Part shown: positions 48,964 through 57,915 of the stretch, one piece after another | How the letters are laid out: every line of letters begins with the position of its first letter | How positions within the stretch are numbered: the first letter of the stretch is position 1 | Assembly: GCA_023461035.1 (NCBI GenBank) | Contig: JAEWOD010000020.1 | Coordinates: 62,001-126,000 of the forward strand | Direction of reading: 5' to 3' | Length of the DNA: 64,000 nt | Source: Bacteroidota bacterium | GTDB lineage: Bacteria > Bacteroidota > Bacteroidia > Flavobacteriales > Weeksellaceae | The notes under the pieces: generated by a model | Seen by the model: the letters and a program-made list of their open reading frames with translations, nothing else | Told to the model about the DNA's origin: nothing | Databases searched by the model: none | Position numbers and translations under genes: made by a program

Positions 48964-51405
48964 TTATTCGCCGCCTCCTTGCATCTCAAATTCGTTGGGT
49001 TGTTCTGTTTGTTCTCTTTTTTGTTCTCTTTTGGATTGATTAAAACGGTAGGTAAAAGTCAGATTGATTGAACGTACATTCCATCTGTTTTTGCTTTCCA
49101 GATAAAAATCTTCACCGAAAGATTCAATTTCAAAAGCTCTGGTATTAAACAGATCTCGGACACTGAGGGTGATGGTAGCTTTTTCTTTAAATAAATCTTT
49201 GTTGAGCGATAGGTCTACAGCATAGGCCGGTTTGCGTTCACTTTGTGCTGATTTCATACCGCCACGGTAATTTCCTGATAATTGTAGGGAAAAATTGGCA
49301 GGTAAAGTAAAAGAGTTATTCAATCGTCCAAACCAACTAAATCCATCCCCATCAAAATTGGTGGTTGTCGAAACGGTATCTCCATTCTGATTGACAAAAG
49401 TATCTGTATATTTTCCTTCGGTTCTATATCCGAAAAGGTTGACATTTCCCATGATGTTCCACCATTTGGCAGGACGGTAAGTAAAGGTCAATTCTCCTCC
49501 GTAACGTTCTTCGGTTCCTGCATTTATGGGGCGGGTAACTAATGTTCCGGATTGATTGATGGATTGGTAACGTTGGATGTTATCTTGTGTGTTTGAATAA
49601 TATACATTGGGTGTAAGCATGAGTTTTCCGATTTTTGCGACATAGGACAATTCATAAGAGTCTGTGTATTGCGGATCCAAATCAGGATTTCCCATGAAAA
49701 GATTACGGTTGTTGGAATAAGATGTAAAAGGAATCAAATCCCAGCCTCTTGGCCGGCGAATCCTTCTGGAATAACTCACCTGCAACTGGTTTTTATTTTC
49801 AAATTCGTAGTTTAAAAACAAACTTGGGAATAAATCGACATAATTTTTACGGGTAGTGCTTTCGTTTAAAATAGATTTAACCGTGATGTCAGAATTTTCC
49901 ATTCGCAAACCGGCGAAAAATGAAAAATTCCCAAAACCTTGTCCATACTGTGCGTAAGCTGCATAAACATTTTGGCGGTAATCTGTTCTGTTGGCAAATT
50001 CAGGCTTGGAAACCCAACCGTCTGAAGCCAAACTATCTACTTTGAAATCTGTCAAAGTCCCTTCCATTTCACCTCTGGCTCCCAGCTCAAATCTACCTTT
50101 TTCACCAAAGGGATAAACATAATCTGCTGAGACGATTACACGGTTTTGATATTCGGAACTAAAAGATCGTTCTGTAGAATTCACTGCATTTCCGGTTTCT
50201 CTTAAATCTCCCAATTCTGTTTCTTCTGAATAATTTCCTCTGACATCAATCGTAAATTCATGACCGGGATCTAAAAATTCATGTTTATAATTAAAATTTC
50301 CTTCGGCATTATAGTCCTTCTCATTTTCGCGTTCCGTTCTGATTGAATTGGCCGTATTGAACAAATCGGCATCATAATCGGCATAAAAAATATCTGAGTG
50401 GTTTTCGTTTCTTCCGTTTCTATAACTTCCTGAAACTGTAAAAATATTTCGGTCGTCTAAATAATATTCGGTTCCCAACATAATATTATATCCGTTATTG
50501 ATACGGGTAGCTTCACTGTTCATATCTTCATATCTTGGTACACCAACAGAATCAAATCGGGTGGTATAAGAATTACCTTCTCTCACTCTTTCCGCATATC
50601 TGTAACTAAGATTTGTAAACAGATTCCACTTGCCGGTTCTATAATTAAGATTGGCAGATGCTCCGGCCGTAGTTGGTATACCTCCATTTACATTTATAGT
50701 TCCGTTAAAGCCTCGAAGTTTTCCTTTTTTCAATATGATATTGATGATTCCGGCACTTCCTTCCGCCTCAAATCTAGCAGAAGGATTGGTCACAACCTCA
50801 ATTCTTTCTACTATGTCTGCAGGCAAACTTTGTAATGCCGTTGCTGGATCTGAAATACCAACCAGGGAAGATGGTTTCCCATCGATAAGGATGCGAACAT
50901 TTTCATTTCCGCGCAAACTTACATTTCCATCACCATCCACCTGAACAGAAGGAACGTTTTGCAAAGCATCTGAAAGAGAGCTTCCTTTGGCCATTTGGTC
51001 TTGCGAAAGGTCGTAAACTTTTTTGTCCAATTCCATTCTGTAAATAGGTTGGGAACTGGTTATGGTGGCTCCTTCCAGATTTACTACAGCATTTTCTTCC
51101 ATTTTAAAGCTTCCCAAGTTTTTATTTTGGGTTACATCTATGGTTTGTTCATAAGTGTTACCGGTAAAGGTTTCAATATATAAAATATAAGTTCCTGCGG
51201 GAGTTTCTACAGAGAAATTTCCTTCTGCATCGGTTACGGTACCAGCTATTTCGTCAAATGTATCCGGATTTTGAATAGAAATTGTAGAGTATTCAAGCGG
51301 TTGATTTTGCATATCAGTTACTTTACCGCTTAGCGTAAAATTTTGTCCAAAACTGATCAGACTCAATAATAATATAGGGATAGAAAATAATTTTTTGGCT
51401 AACAT
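48964..51405 (-). CDS. TonB-dependent-receptor-like outer-membrane beta-barrel protein
   Basis: An 813-residue outer-membrane protein: signal peptide (1-20), a carboxypeptidase-regulatory-like domain (about 24-105: TLSGKVTDMQNQPLEYSTIS and VTDAEGNFSVETPAG), a plug domain (about 130-215: DALQNVPSVQVDGDGNVSLRG, in its core VQVDGDGNVSLRG, and RIEVVTNPSARFEAEG) and a 22-strand-like barrel of the OMP_b-brl_3 type. The C-terminus is Gln/Glu-rich after a normal barrel (REQKREQTEQPNEFEMQ). It probably imports a siderophore, peptide or glycan with TonB; no SusD partner is adjacent. Confidence 0.93.
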   Translation of the reverse strand: MLAKKLFSIPILLLSLISFGQNFTLSGKVTDMQNQPLEYSTISIQNPDTFDEIAGTVTDAEGNFSVETPAGTYILYIETFTGNTYEQTIDVTQNKNLGSFKMEENAVVNLEGATITSSQPIYRMELDKKVYDLSQDQMAKGSSLSDALQNVPSVQVDGDGNVSLRGNENVRILIDGKPSSLVGISDPATALQSLPADIVERIEVVTNPSARFEAEGSAGIINIILKKGKLRGFNGTINVNGGIPTTAGASANLNYRTGKWNLFTNLSYRYAERVREGNSYTTRFDSVGVPRYEDMNSEATRINNGYNIMLGTEYYLDDRNIFTVSGSYRNGRNENHSDIFYADYDADLFNTANSIRTERENEKDYNAEGNFNYKHEFLDPGHEFTIDVRGNYSEETELGDLRETGNAVNSTERSFSSEYQNRVIVSADYVYPFGEKGRFELGARGEMEGTLTDFKVDSLASDGWVSKPEFANRTDYRQNVYAAYAQYGQGFGNFSFFAGLRMENSDITVKSILNESTTRKNYVDLFPSLFLNYEFENKNQLQVSYSRRIRRPRGWDLIPFTSYSNNRNLFMGNPDLDPQYTDSYELSYVAKIGKLMLTPNVYYSNTQDNIQRYQSINQSGTLVTRPINAGTEERYGGELTFTYRPAKWWNIMGNVNLFGYRTEGKYTDTFVNQNGDTVSTTTNFDGDGFSWFGRLNNSFTLPANFSLQLSGNYRGGMKSAQSERKPAYAVDLSLNKDLFKEKATITLSVRDLFNTRAFEIESFGEDFYLESKNRWNVRSINLTFTYRFNQSKREQKREQTEQPNEFEMQGGGE

Positions 51406-51427
51406 TGTCTAACTAAATAAAATTACA

Positions 51428-51458
51428 ATAAAAATGCCTCCGGATTAAGAAGGCATTT
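51428..51458 (-). terminator. terminator after the small Lys/Glu-rich exported protein gene
   Basis: AAATGCCT and AGGCATTT form an 8-bp stem with an 11-base loop; the minus strand continues with TTATTG after TTTT. It separates the gene at 51478-51846 from the TonB-type gene. Confidence 0.6.
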
Positions 51459-51477
51459 AGTCGGTTATAATTCAAGA

Positions 51478-51846
51478 TTACCTTACCGCAGTTCTTACGG
51501 CAGCTTTTTCTTGTTTCTCCTTTTCTTTAATAGCGTCAAATTCATCCGATTTTTTCATTTGTTCCGGAGTCAAAACGCCATTGATTTCTGCTTTTTGTTT
51601 GTCGTTTATTTTTTTGAAGTCTGCAGCAGTTCCGGATTTGCGTAAAGTTGATTTTTCAGCTTTGTATTTTTCCTGAATATCTGAAATTTGTTGTTTTTGA
51701 ACATCCGTTAAATTCAAAAATGAACTCCACTCATCAAAATTGTTTTTCTTTTCTGTTTTAACCGAAGTTGAAGTCATGGTTTTTTCCTGAGCAAAAGAAA
51801 AACCCGCAAATGCAAATACGCACAGAATTAATAAAATCTTTTTCAT
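51478..51846 (-). CDS. small exported Lys/Glu-rich helical protein
   Basis: A 122-residue protein with a signal peptide (KKILLILCVFAFAGFSFAQ). The mature part is helical and very rich in Lys and Glu: FLNLTDVQKQQISDIQEKYK and GVLTPEQMKKSDEF. The LT-x-x-Q spacing and the LTPEQ word resemble periplasmic Spy/CpxP or DUF4890 proteins, which share LTxxQ repeats and bind unfolded or metal-stressed proteins. The match is suggestive, not certain. A terminator follows, so it is probably expressed alone. Confidence 0.75.
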   Translation of the reverse strand: MKKILLILCVFAFAGFSFAQEKTMTSTSVKTEKKNNFDEWSSFLNLTDVQKQQISDIQEKYKAEKSTLRKSGTAADFKKINDKQKAEINGVLTPEQMKKSDEFDAIKEKEKQEKAAVRTAVR

Positions 51847-51916
51847 AATTTTTGTTTTTTTAGTTATCTAATAGTAAGCCAAATGAAAAACGAAAATAAT
51901 AATTATTTGTTAAACT

Positions 51917-53395
51917 TTAATATGCTTTTGCATAAAGGACTTTAAATTTTGCTGGTTTACCGGAATAAAAATCAATTTCCCCTTCCAAATCCACCTCTGA
52001 GAAAGGTATGCAGCGGATTGTAGCTTTTGTTTCTGCTTTGATTTTTTCTTCGGTTTCAGCTGTTCCGTCCCAAAATGCTGAAATAAATCCGGTTTTATTT
52101 TTCAGAATATTTTTGAATTCTTCGAAATCGGAAATTTCGGTAGTATGGTTGGAACGAAATTCTTTTGCTTTGTTGAAAATATTTTCCTGAATATCGTTCA
52201 GTTTTTGTTCAATTGTATCTGCAAGTCCTTCTAATTTTTCCAAGGATTTTTCCAGCGTATCTCTTCTTGCCAGTTCAACTTGTCCGTTTTCCAGGTCACG
52301 TGGACCTATGGCAATACGTACCGGAATGCCTTTCAACTCATATTCGTTAAATTTCCAACCCGGTTTTACGTTGTCATCATCATCAAATTTCACAGAAATT
52401 CCTTTTTGTTTTAATTCAATAGACAATTGATTTGCGACTTCTGCAATCGCATTTCTTTGTTCTTCATTTCTGTAAATAGGTACAATTACGACTTGGATTG
52501 GAGCTAATTTTGGCGGAAGAACCAGTCCGTTATCATCTGAATGGGTCATAATCAACGCACCGATTAATCGGGTAGAAACACCCCATGAAGTAGCCCAGAC
52601 ATAATCAAGTGTTCCTTCTTTGGAAGCAAATTTAACATCAAATGCTTTGGCAAAATTCTGACCTAAAAAATGAGAAGTTCCGGCTTGAAGCGCTTTACCA
52701 TCCTGCATAAGGGCTTCGATACATAAAGTTTCTTCTGCTCCTGCAAATCGTTCGTTGGGAGTCTTGGCGCCTTTTACAACCGGGATTCCCATGAAATTTT
52801 CTACGAATTCGGCATAAACATCCAGCATTTTTTTTGTCTCTTCCCAAGCTTCTTCTTTAGTTGCATGTGCTGTATGTCCTTCCTGCCATAAAAATTCGGC
52901 AGTGCGTAAAAACAAACGGGTGCGCATTTCCCATCGCACTACGTTGGCCCATTGGTTAATTAAAATCGGTAAGTCCCGATAAGATTGAATCCAGTTTTTA
53001 TAGGTACTCCAGATAATGGCTTCTGAAGTAGGACGTACAACCAATTCTTCCTCAAGTTTTGCTTCAGGGTCAACCATTAATTTCCCGGGATTCTCCGTGT
53101 CGTTTTTCAGACGGTAATGAGTAACTACGGCACATTCTTTTGCAAATCCTTCAGCGTTTTTTTCCTCTGCCTCAAATAAGCTTTTTGGAACAAATAAGGG
53201 GAAATAGGCATTTTGATGCCCGGTTTCCTTGAACATTTTATCCAATTGTTGTTGCATTTTTTCCCAAATAGCATAACCATACGGTTTGATAACCATACAA
53301 CCTCTTACTTTTGAGTTTTCTGCCATCCCGGTTTGTATTACTAACTCGTTGTACCACTTGGAGTAATCTTCGTTTCTAGGTGTTAGTTTTGCCAT
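51917..53395 (-). CDS. proS: prolyl-tRNA synthetase (eukaryote/archaea-like type)
   Basis: A 492-residue class II synthetase of the short type without the bacterial editing insertion. Motif 1 is near GCMVIKPYGYAIWEKM, motif 2 near VVRWEMRTRLFLRTAEFLWQEGH (core RTRLFLRTAEFLWQEGH) and motif 3 near ARRDTLEKS is replaced by the anticodon-domain part; SWGVSTRLIGALIMTH holds motif 3. The protein ends in AKAY, the terminal Tyr being typical of the archaeal-type zinc-like domain. This form is standard in Bacteroidota. It is divergent from the Trp-rich lipoprotein gene. Confidence 0.97.
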   Translation of the reverse strand: MAKLTPRNEDYSKWYNELVIQTGMAENSKVRGCMVIKPYGYAIWEKMQQQLDKMFKETGHQNAYFPLFVPKSLFEAEEKNAEGFAKECAVVTHYRLKNDTENPGKLMVDPEAKLEEELVVRPTSEAIIWSTYKNWIQSYRDLPILINQWANVVRWEMRTRLFLRTAEFLWQEGHTAHATKEEAWEETKKMLDVYAEFVENFMGIPVVKGAKTPNERFAGAEETLCIEALMQDGKALQAGTSHFLGQNFAKAFDVKFASKEGTLDYVWATSWGVSTRLIGALIMTHSDDNGLVLPPKLAPIQVVIVPIYRNEEQRNAIAEVANQLSIELKQKGISVKFDDDDNVKPGWKFNEYELKGIPVRIAIGPRDLENGQVELARRDTLEKSLEKLEGLADTIEQKLNDIQENIFNKAKEFRSNHTTEISDFEEFKNILKNKTGFISAFWDGTAETEEKIKAETKATIRCIPFSEVDLEGEIDFYSGKPAKFKVLYAKAY

Positions 53396-53537
53396 CTTTA
53401 AAATTTAACATTTAGGAAGTTTAACATATGTTTTATTGGCATAGTAATTGCCGTTTTATTAATAATGTCTATTTTTAGGGAGAAATCCTGAAATAGGGGA
53501 CAAATTTAAAGAATACTAATTGGTAAAAAATATAAAA

Positions 53538-54764
53538 ATGAGCAAAGTTTACTTATATCATCAAAAATTCTTCAAGCAGTTGGCTGTTTTGATAGTTATG
53601 TTTGGAGTGGTTTCTTGCGCTACGTCAAATTCTACAGCTGCGACAAGTGGAGAAACTGACGGTGTTTACTATAGTCCCTCAAAGGACGGTCAAGTGCAGT
53701 CTGCTTATGATCAACCGGAATCTAATGCTTATGATATACAGGTCGGAAGTCCTTATTTTGATGCAAATGGAAATGGTGCGGAAGATTTTTACTATAATGA
53801 GCAGACGGCTGGAAACACTTCGGCTGAAGATGTAAACATATATAGTGGAGGAAGTAATGTTTATGTGGCATCGGGCTCAACAACAGATTGGGGGCGATAC
53901 GACGGATTGGATATTACAATCAACAACTATGGGTGGAATGATCCATGGTGGGGTTGGGGCTACAACTCTTGGGGTTGGGGCTGGGGCTCTAGCTGGAGAT
54001 ATGGTTGGGGTTGGAATAACCCTTACTATGGTTGGGGTGGTTGGTATGGCTACAGTCCTTATTGGGGCAATCCTTATTGGGGCTGGGGAGGCTGGTATGG
54101 CTATAGCCCTTACTGGGGAAATCCTTACTGGGGAGGCGGATATTATGGTTATAACGGATACTACGGAAACGGATACTATAATAGAGGTGTTCGGGTAAAT
54201 CCGGGTGTGCGTCCGGGTAATTATTTGGCCAATGGAACTCAATACCGCAATTATTCTCCTTACAGATCACAAAATAATCAAGGATTGACTAGTAATCGTC
54301 CTATCCGAAACGGAAATTCAACAGTTCGAAACGGAAATATATCTTCGGAGAATACACCTGTTCGTCCGGTTCGGGATGGAATCAAAGAAAATCCTAGAAA
54401 TAGTGTGGACATGAACACAGGAAATACACCTGTCAGAAATACTCGAAACGGAGAGATAATATCCAATTCTGAAAATAATGTTCGTCCTGTACGACAAACA
54501 GCTCCGGATAATGTCAGACCCAACACACCCATTCGAACCAATCAAAACATTCGTACAAATTCTAACATTCGAAATAACGGAACGGGAACCAATCCAAACA
54601 TAAGATCCAACTCAAATACGCGCCCCAATTCAAATGTGAATTCTAACTCTGGCATGCGCTCTAATTCCAATTCTAACTCTAGCATGCGAAGTGGAAACAC
54701 CTCAGGAGGAATGAGAAGCGGAAGCAGTTCCACAGGTGGTGTAAGAAGCGGAGGTAGAAGATAA
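53538..54764 (+). CDS. Trp/Gly/Tyr-rich repeat lipoprotein
   Basis: A 408-residue lipoprotein (lipobox GVVSC, Cys27). After an acidic N-terminal region it has about 86 residues with roughly 18 Trp plus many Gly, Tyr, Pro and Asn (from GWNDPWWGWG on). This contains two exact 17-residue copies of GWGGWYGYSPYWGNPYW (54030-54131), identical in protein but differing at eight silent positions. The C-terminal third is Asn/Arg/Ser-rich with NIRTNSNIR-like and RNG-like repeats and ends GVRSGGRR. ATG 53538 is chosen over an upstream TTG. Older databases label such proteins vitellogenin-like. It is 16 bases upstream of the FadL-like gene, so the two probably share a transcript. Function unknown; surface adhesion or matrix is a guess. 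Confidence 0.85.
   Translation: MSKVYLYHQKFFKQLAVLIVMFGVVSCATSNSTAATSGETDGVYYSPSKDGQVQSAYDQPESNAYDIQVGSPYFDANGNGAEDFYYNEQTAGNTSAEDVNIYSGGSNVYVASGSTTDWGRYDGLDITINNYGWNDPWWGWGYNSWGWGWGSSWRYGWGWNNPYYGWGGWYGYSPYWGNPYWGWGGWYGYSPYWGNPYWGGGYYGYNGYYGNGYYNRGVRVNPGVRPGNYLANGTQYRNYSPYRSQNNQGLTSNRPIRNGNSTVRNGNISSENTPVRPVRDGIKENPRNSVDMNTGNTPVRNTRNGEIISNSENNVRPVRQTAPDNVRPNTPIRTNQNIRTNSNIRNNGTGTNPNIRSNSNTRPNSNVNSNSGMRSNSNSNSSMRSGNTSGGMRSGSSSTGGVRSGGRR
54030..54131 (+). repeat. two 51-bp coding repeats, identical in protein
   Basis: Units 54030-54080 and 54081-54131 encode the same 17 residues; all eight differences are at third codon positions, and none changes an amino acid. Confidence 0.9.
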
Positions 54765-54780
54765 ATTAAGATTTATTTAG

Positions 54781-56214
54781 ATGATTAGAATGAAGAAAGT
54801 AATAGCAATTTTTACAGTGATTGCGGGTGTAGTTCACGCCCAAACGGTTCAAGATATTAACTCAGTGTCGGCCTATTCAAATGAGATAAATGCCGGAAGT
54901 GCGAGATATATAGGAATGGGAGGCTCCATGGGAGCTTTGGGTGGTGATATTTCATCAGTCGAGCAAAATCCGGCAGGTTTGGCTGTGGCGATTGCTTCAG
55001 ATGTCAATGTTACATTAGGAATTAATTCCTATAAAAACGAATCCAAATTTGGAAATACATTTGATACAGATGACAATACTGTGATGTTCCAGAATGTAGG
55101 AGCCACATTTGTTTTTAATCCCAATACTTCAAGTGGTTGGAATCGATTTTCAATTGGGGTGAAATATTCACAACAATCTTTGGATAATTGGATTCGGATG
55201 GGAAGAAATGAAAACATACGGGAAACTTATTTAACCAATGAGGATCCGGAAGAATATACAACCTACACCATGAATGGATATCATGACGAAGTCGTAGGAT
55301 ACAAAACCAAAATGTCAATTGACTTTGCGGCTAGTTATAATGATAGAATTTATCTGGGACTAGGTTTGAATTTTCATGATGTCCAGCAAGATAATTATGT
55401 AGTTTTTGATGAAGAAACGATAGGAGAGGACGGAAACTCAAATGTTTATAGATATGATTTAAACGGAACACCTTATACCGCATCTGGTCAAGGCTTTTCA
55501 GTGAGTGCCGGTGTAATTGGGAAAATCAATGACAATGTTCGTTTAGGTTTGGCTTATCACAGTCCTGTTTGGTACAGAAATATTCAGGAGAGTTATTATG
55601 CAGATTTACTTTTTGGAGAAAATTACCATTATGATTTATACTACAGCGAGTACGACCGAAATGCAAACGGTAGATTGGTAGCGAGTGCCGGTGCCGTATT
55701 TGCAAAATCATTGGCAGTTAATTTAGACTATACTTTGCATATGAACGGCTCAACCAAAATGATGCCTTCCAATGATTTCGCTTCAACCAACACATTTTTT
55801 GATGATTATCTGAAATCAAGCAGTGAGATTCGTGCCGGTGTTGAATATAGATTAAATAATTTCAGATTTCGTGGCGGATACAATTATGTACAAAGCCCAT
55901 TTGACGAAATCATGCTCGATGCAGATTTAGGAACCGGAACAGTAGTAACACAAAATTTTGACAAAGCATTCAGAGGAGACACAAACCGTTTCAGTTTGGG
56001 TGCCGGATATGATTTCGGCGGATTTTATTTGGATGCCGCTTATCAATTCTCCAATCAAAAATATGATTATGTTTTCGGAAACGGCGAATACGTAGATTAT
56101 GATGCAGGTGAAGTTTATCTGGCGGCACTTCCGTTAAATGCAGGTCATAATTATGTATCCGAAGTTGAAAATAAAACAGGAATGTTTCTTTTAACTGCCG
56201 GATGGCAATTTTAA
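54781..56214 (+). CDS. FadL/OmpP1-family outer-membrane transport protein
   Basis: A 477-residue outer-membrane channel for hydrophobic compounds (FadL-like). Signal peptide (about 4-20, ending VVHAQ); then the family start YSNEINAGSARYIGMGGSMG and GGDISSVEQNPAGLA, which form the N-terminal hatch with its NPAG signature; then about fourteen strands ending MFLLTAGWQF with the terminal Phe of outer-membrane barrels. Homologues are often mislabelled hemin receptors. It follows the Trp-rich lipoprotein gene and is closed by a terminator shared with guaB. Confidence 0.92.
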   Translation: MIRMKKVIAIFTVIAGVVHAQTVQDINSVSAYSNEINAGSARYIGMGGSMGALGGDISSVEQNPAGLAVAIASDVNVTLGINSYKNESKFGNTFDTDDNTVMFQNVGATFVFNPNTSSGWNRFSIGVKYSQQSLDNWIRMGRNENIRETYLTNEDPEEYTTYTMNGYHDEVVGYKTKMSIDFAASYNDRIYLGLGLNFHDVQQDNYVVFDEETIGEDGNSNVYRYDLNGTPYTASGQGFSVSAGVIGKINDNVRLGLAYHSPVWYRNIQESYYADLLFGENYHYDLYYSEYDRNANGRLVASAGAVFAKSLAVNLDYTLHMNGSTKMMPSNDFASTNTFFDDYLKSSSEIRAGVEYRLNNFRFRGGYNYVQSPFDEIMLDADLGTGTVVTQNFDKAFRGDTNRFSLGAGYDFGGFYLDAAYQFSNQKYDYVFGNGEYVDYDAGEVYLAALPLNAGHNYVSEVENKTGMFLLTAGWQF

Positions 56215-56231
56215 AGAAATTCACATAAAAT

Positions 56232-56270
56232 AAAAAATGGTGGCTTCGAGAACCTCAGCCACCATTTTTA
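56232..56270. terminator. bidirectional terminator between the FadL-like gene and guaB
   Basis: AAAAATGGTGGCT and AGCCACCATTTTT form a perfect 13-bp stem with an 11-base loop, with A/T tracts on both sides serving the convergent genes. Confidence 0.88.
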
Positions 56271-56287
56271 TTTTATAATGAAATGAA

Positions 56288-57748
56288 TTAATTTGAATAA
56301 TTAGGAGCTTCTTTTGTGATGACCACATCATGAGGGTGACTCTCAGCCAATCCGGCGTTGGAAATTTTTACCATTTTGCCGTTTTTGATTAAAGATTCTA
56401 TATCCGGAGTTCCGCAATATCCCATTCCGGCGCGCAATCCACCACAAAGTTGATAAACCACATCAGACAAACGGCCTTTATATGGAACCCGTCCTTCAAT
56501 TCCTTCCGGCACCAATTTATTGGCATCAGATTGAAAATATCGATCCTTGCTTCCTCGTTTCATTGCGGAAAGAGAACCCATTCCCTGATAAGTTTTAAAC
56601 TTTCTTCCCTGATAAATCACTTCTTCACCCGGTGCTTCATCCGTTCCCGCAAATAAACTACCAATCATCACCGTATTGGCTCCCGAAGCAATGGCTTTGA
56701 CAATGTCTCCCGATAGTTTAATTCCGCCGTCAGCAATGATCGAAACATTTTTGGTGTGAGCGTATTCATATACATCATAAATGGCCGATAGTTGGGGAAC
56801 ACCAACGCCGGCTACGACTCTTGTAGTACAAATAGAACCTGGTCCAACTCCTACTTTCAGCACATTGGCTCCGGCATCGATTAAATCTTTTGCCGCCATT
56901 CCGGTTACGATATTTCCCCCGGCGATGTCCAATTCAGGGAAAGCATTTCGGACTTCTCTTACTTTATCGATGACTCCTTTTGAATGTCCATGGGCAGAAT
57001 CCAAAGCTATAATATCCACTCCTTTATTGACCAATGCCTGAACGCGTTCCATCGTTTCCGCTCCGACTCCGACTCCGGCACCTACGCGTAGACGACCTTG
57101 GCTGTCTTTGCTTGCATTGGGGAATTCCGAAAGATTATCGATGTCTTTGATGGTAATCAATCCGATTAATTTTAAATTTTCATCTACGATGGGAAGCTTT
57201 TCAACCCGATTTTTCAACAATATTTCTTTGGCTTTCAATAAATCGGTGTTGATGTCAGATGTGATGAGGTTTTCCTTGGTCATCACATCTTCTACACTTT
57301 GTTCCATATCCGTTTGATAGCGGATGTCACGATTGGTAATGATTCCCACCAAAGTCCGGTCTTCTTCAATTACGGGCAATCCTGAAATTCGATATTGACG
57401 CATCAATTCTTCTGCATCACCCAATTTGTGGTGACGGCTTAGCGTAATAGGGTCGGTAATCATTCCGTTTTCAGAACGTTTTACAGCATCGATTTCTTTT
57501 GCCTGTTCGGCAATTGACATATTTTTATGGATAAAAGAAATTCCTCCTTCGCGTGCCAAAGCAATGGCCAATTTGGATTCGGAAACCGTGTCCATAGCTG
57601 CTGAAACCAAAGGAATGTTCAATTGGATTTTATCAGTCAAACGCGTTCGCAAAGAAACTTGATTGGGAAGAATTTCAGAATAGGAGGGCACTAGAAGGAC
57701 ATCGTCAAAGGTAATCGCGTCCTGGATGATTTTATCAGATAAAGGCAT
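56288..57748 (-). CDS. guaB: inosine-5'-monophosphate dehydrogenase
   Basis: A 486-residue IMPDH, which oxidises IMP to XMP with NAD, the committed step to GMP. The TIM barrel starts with AITFDDVLLVPSYSEILP. Two CBS domains are inserted (about 95-205; NGMITDPITLSRHHKL and ENLITSDINTDLLKAKEIL). The active-site loop is GPGSICTTRVVAGVG with the catalytic Cys, and the flap contains the RGSKDRYFQ and EGIEGRVPYKG words. ATG 57748 is chosen; the longer frame to 57784 begins at a TTG upstream of the TAAATTTG promoter element. Confidence 0.97.
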   Translation of the reverse strand: MPLSDKIIQDAITFDDVLLVPSYSEILPNQVSLRTRLTDKIQLNIPLVSAAMDTVSESKLAIALAREGGISFIHKNMSIAEQAKEIDAVKRSENGMITDPITLSRHHKLGDAEELMRQYRISGLPVIEEDRTLVGIITNRDIRYQTDMEQSVEDVMTKENLITSDINTDLLKAKEILLKNRVEKLPIVDENLKLIGLITIKDIDNLSEFPNASKDSQGRLRVGAGVGVGAETMERVQALVNKGVDIIALDSAHGHSKGVIDKVREVRNAFPELDIAGGNIVTGMAAKDLIDAGANVLKVGVGPGSICTTRVVAGVGVPQLSAIYDVYEYAHTKNVSIIADGGIKLSGDIVKAIASGANTVMIGSLFAGTDEAPGEEVIYQGRKFKTYQGMGSLSAMKRGSKDRYFQSDANKLVPEGIEGRVPYKGRLSDVVYQLCGGLRAGMGYCGTPDIESLIKNGKMVKISNAGLAESHPHDVVITKEAPNYSN

Positions 57749-57762
57749 TGCTTTTTGCCAAG

Positions 57763-57770
57763 CAAATTTA
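57763..57770 (-). promoter_or_regulatory. -7 promoter element of guaB
   Basis: The minus strand reads TAAATTTG, 14 bases before the guaB ATG. It rules against any start codon upstream of 57763. Confidence 0.55.
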
Positions 57771-57915
57771 AACAATTTTTGCAACCAATTTTTAATTTTT
57801 TAGTATTAATAATTTTTTAACTTGTTTAATTACCTGATAAATTGTTCACTTTTACATTTCATTAACCATCCAAAGAGCAAAATAGTTCTTATTTTCGCAA
57901 GATAAAATTTAGAAA

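Noticed and set aside
53877..54270. Long antisense frames opposite the Trp-rich repeat
   Set aside because: They exist because the Gly/Trp/Tyr codon pattern leaves no stops on the other strand. They lack starts with context and change phase relative to the repeat.
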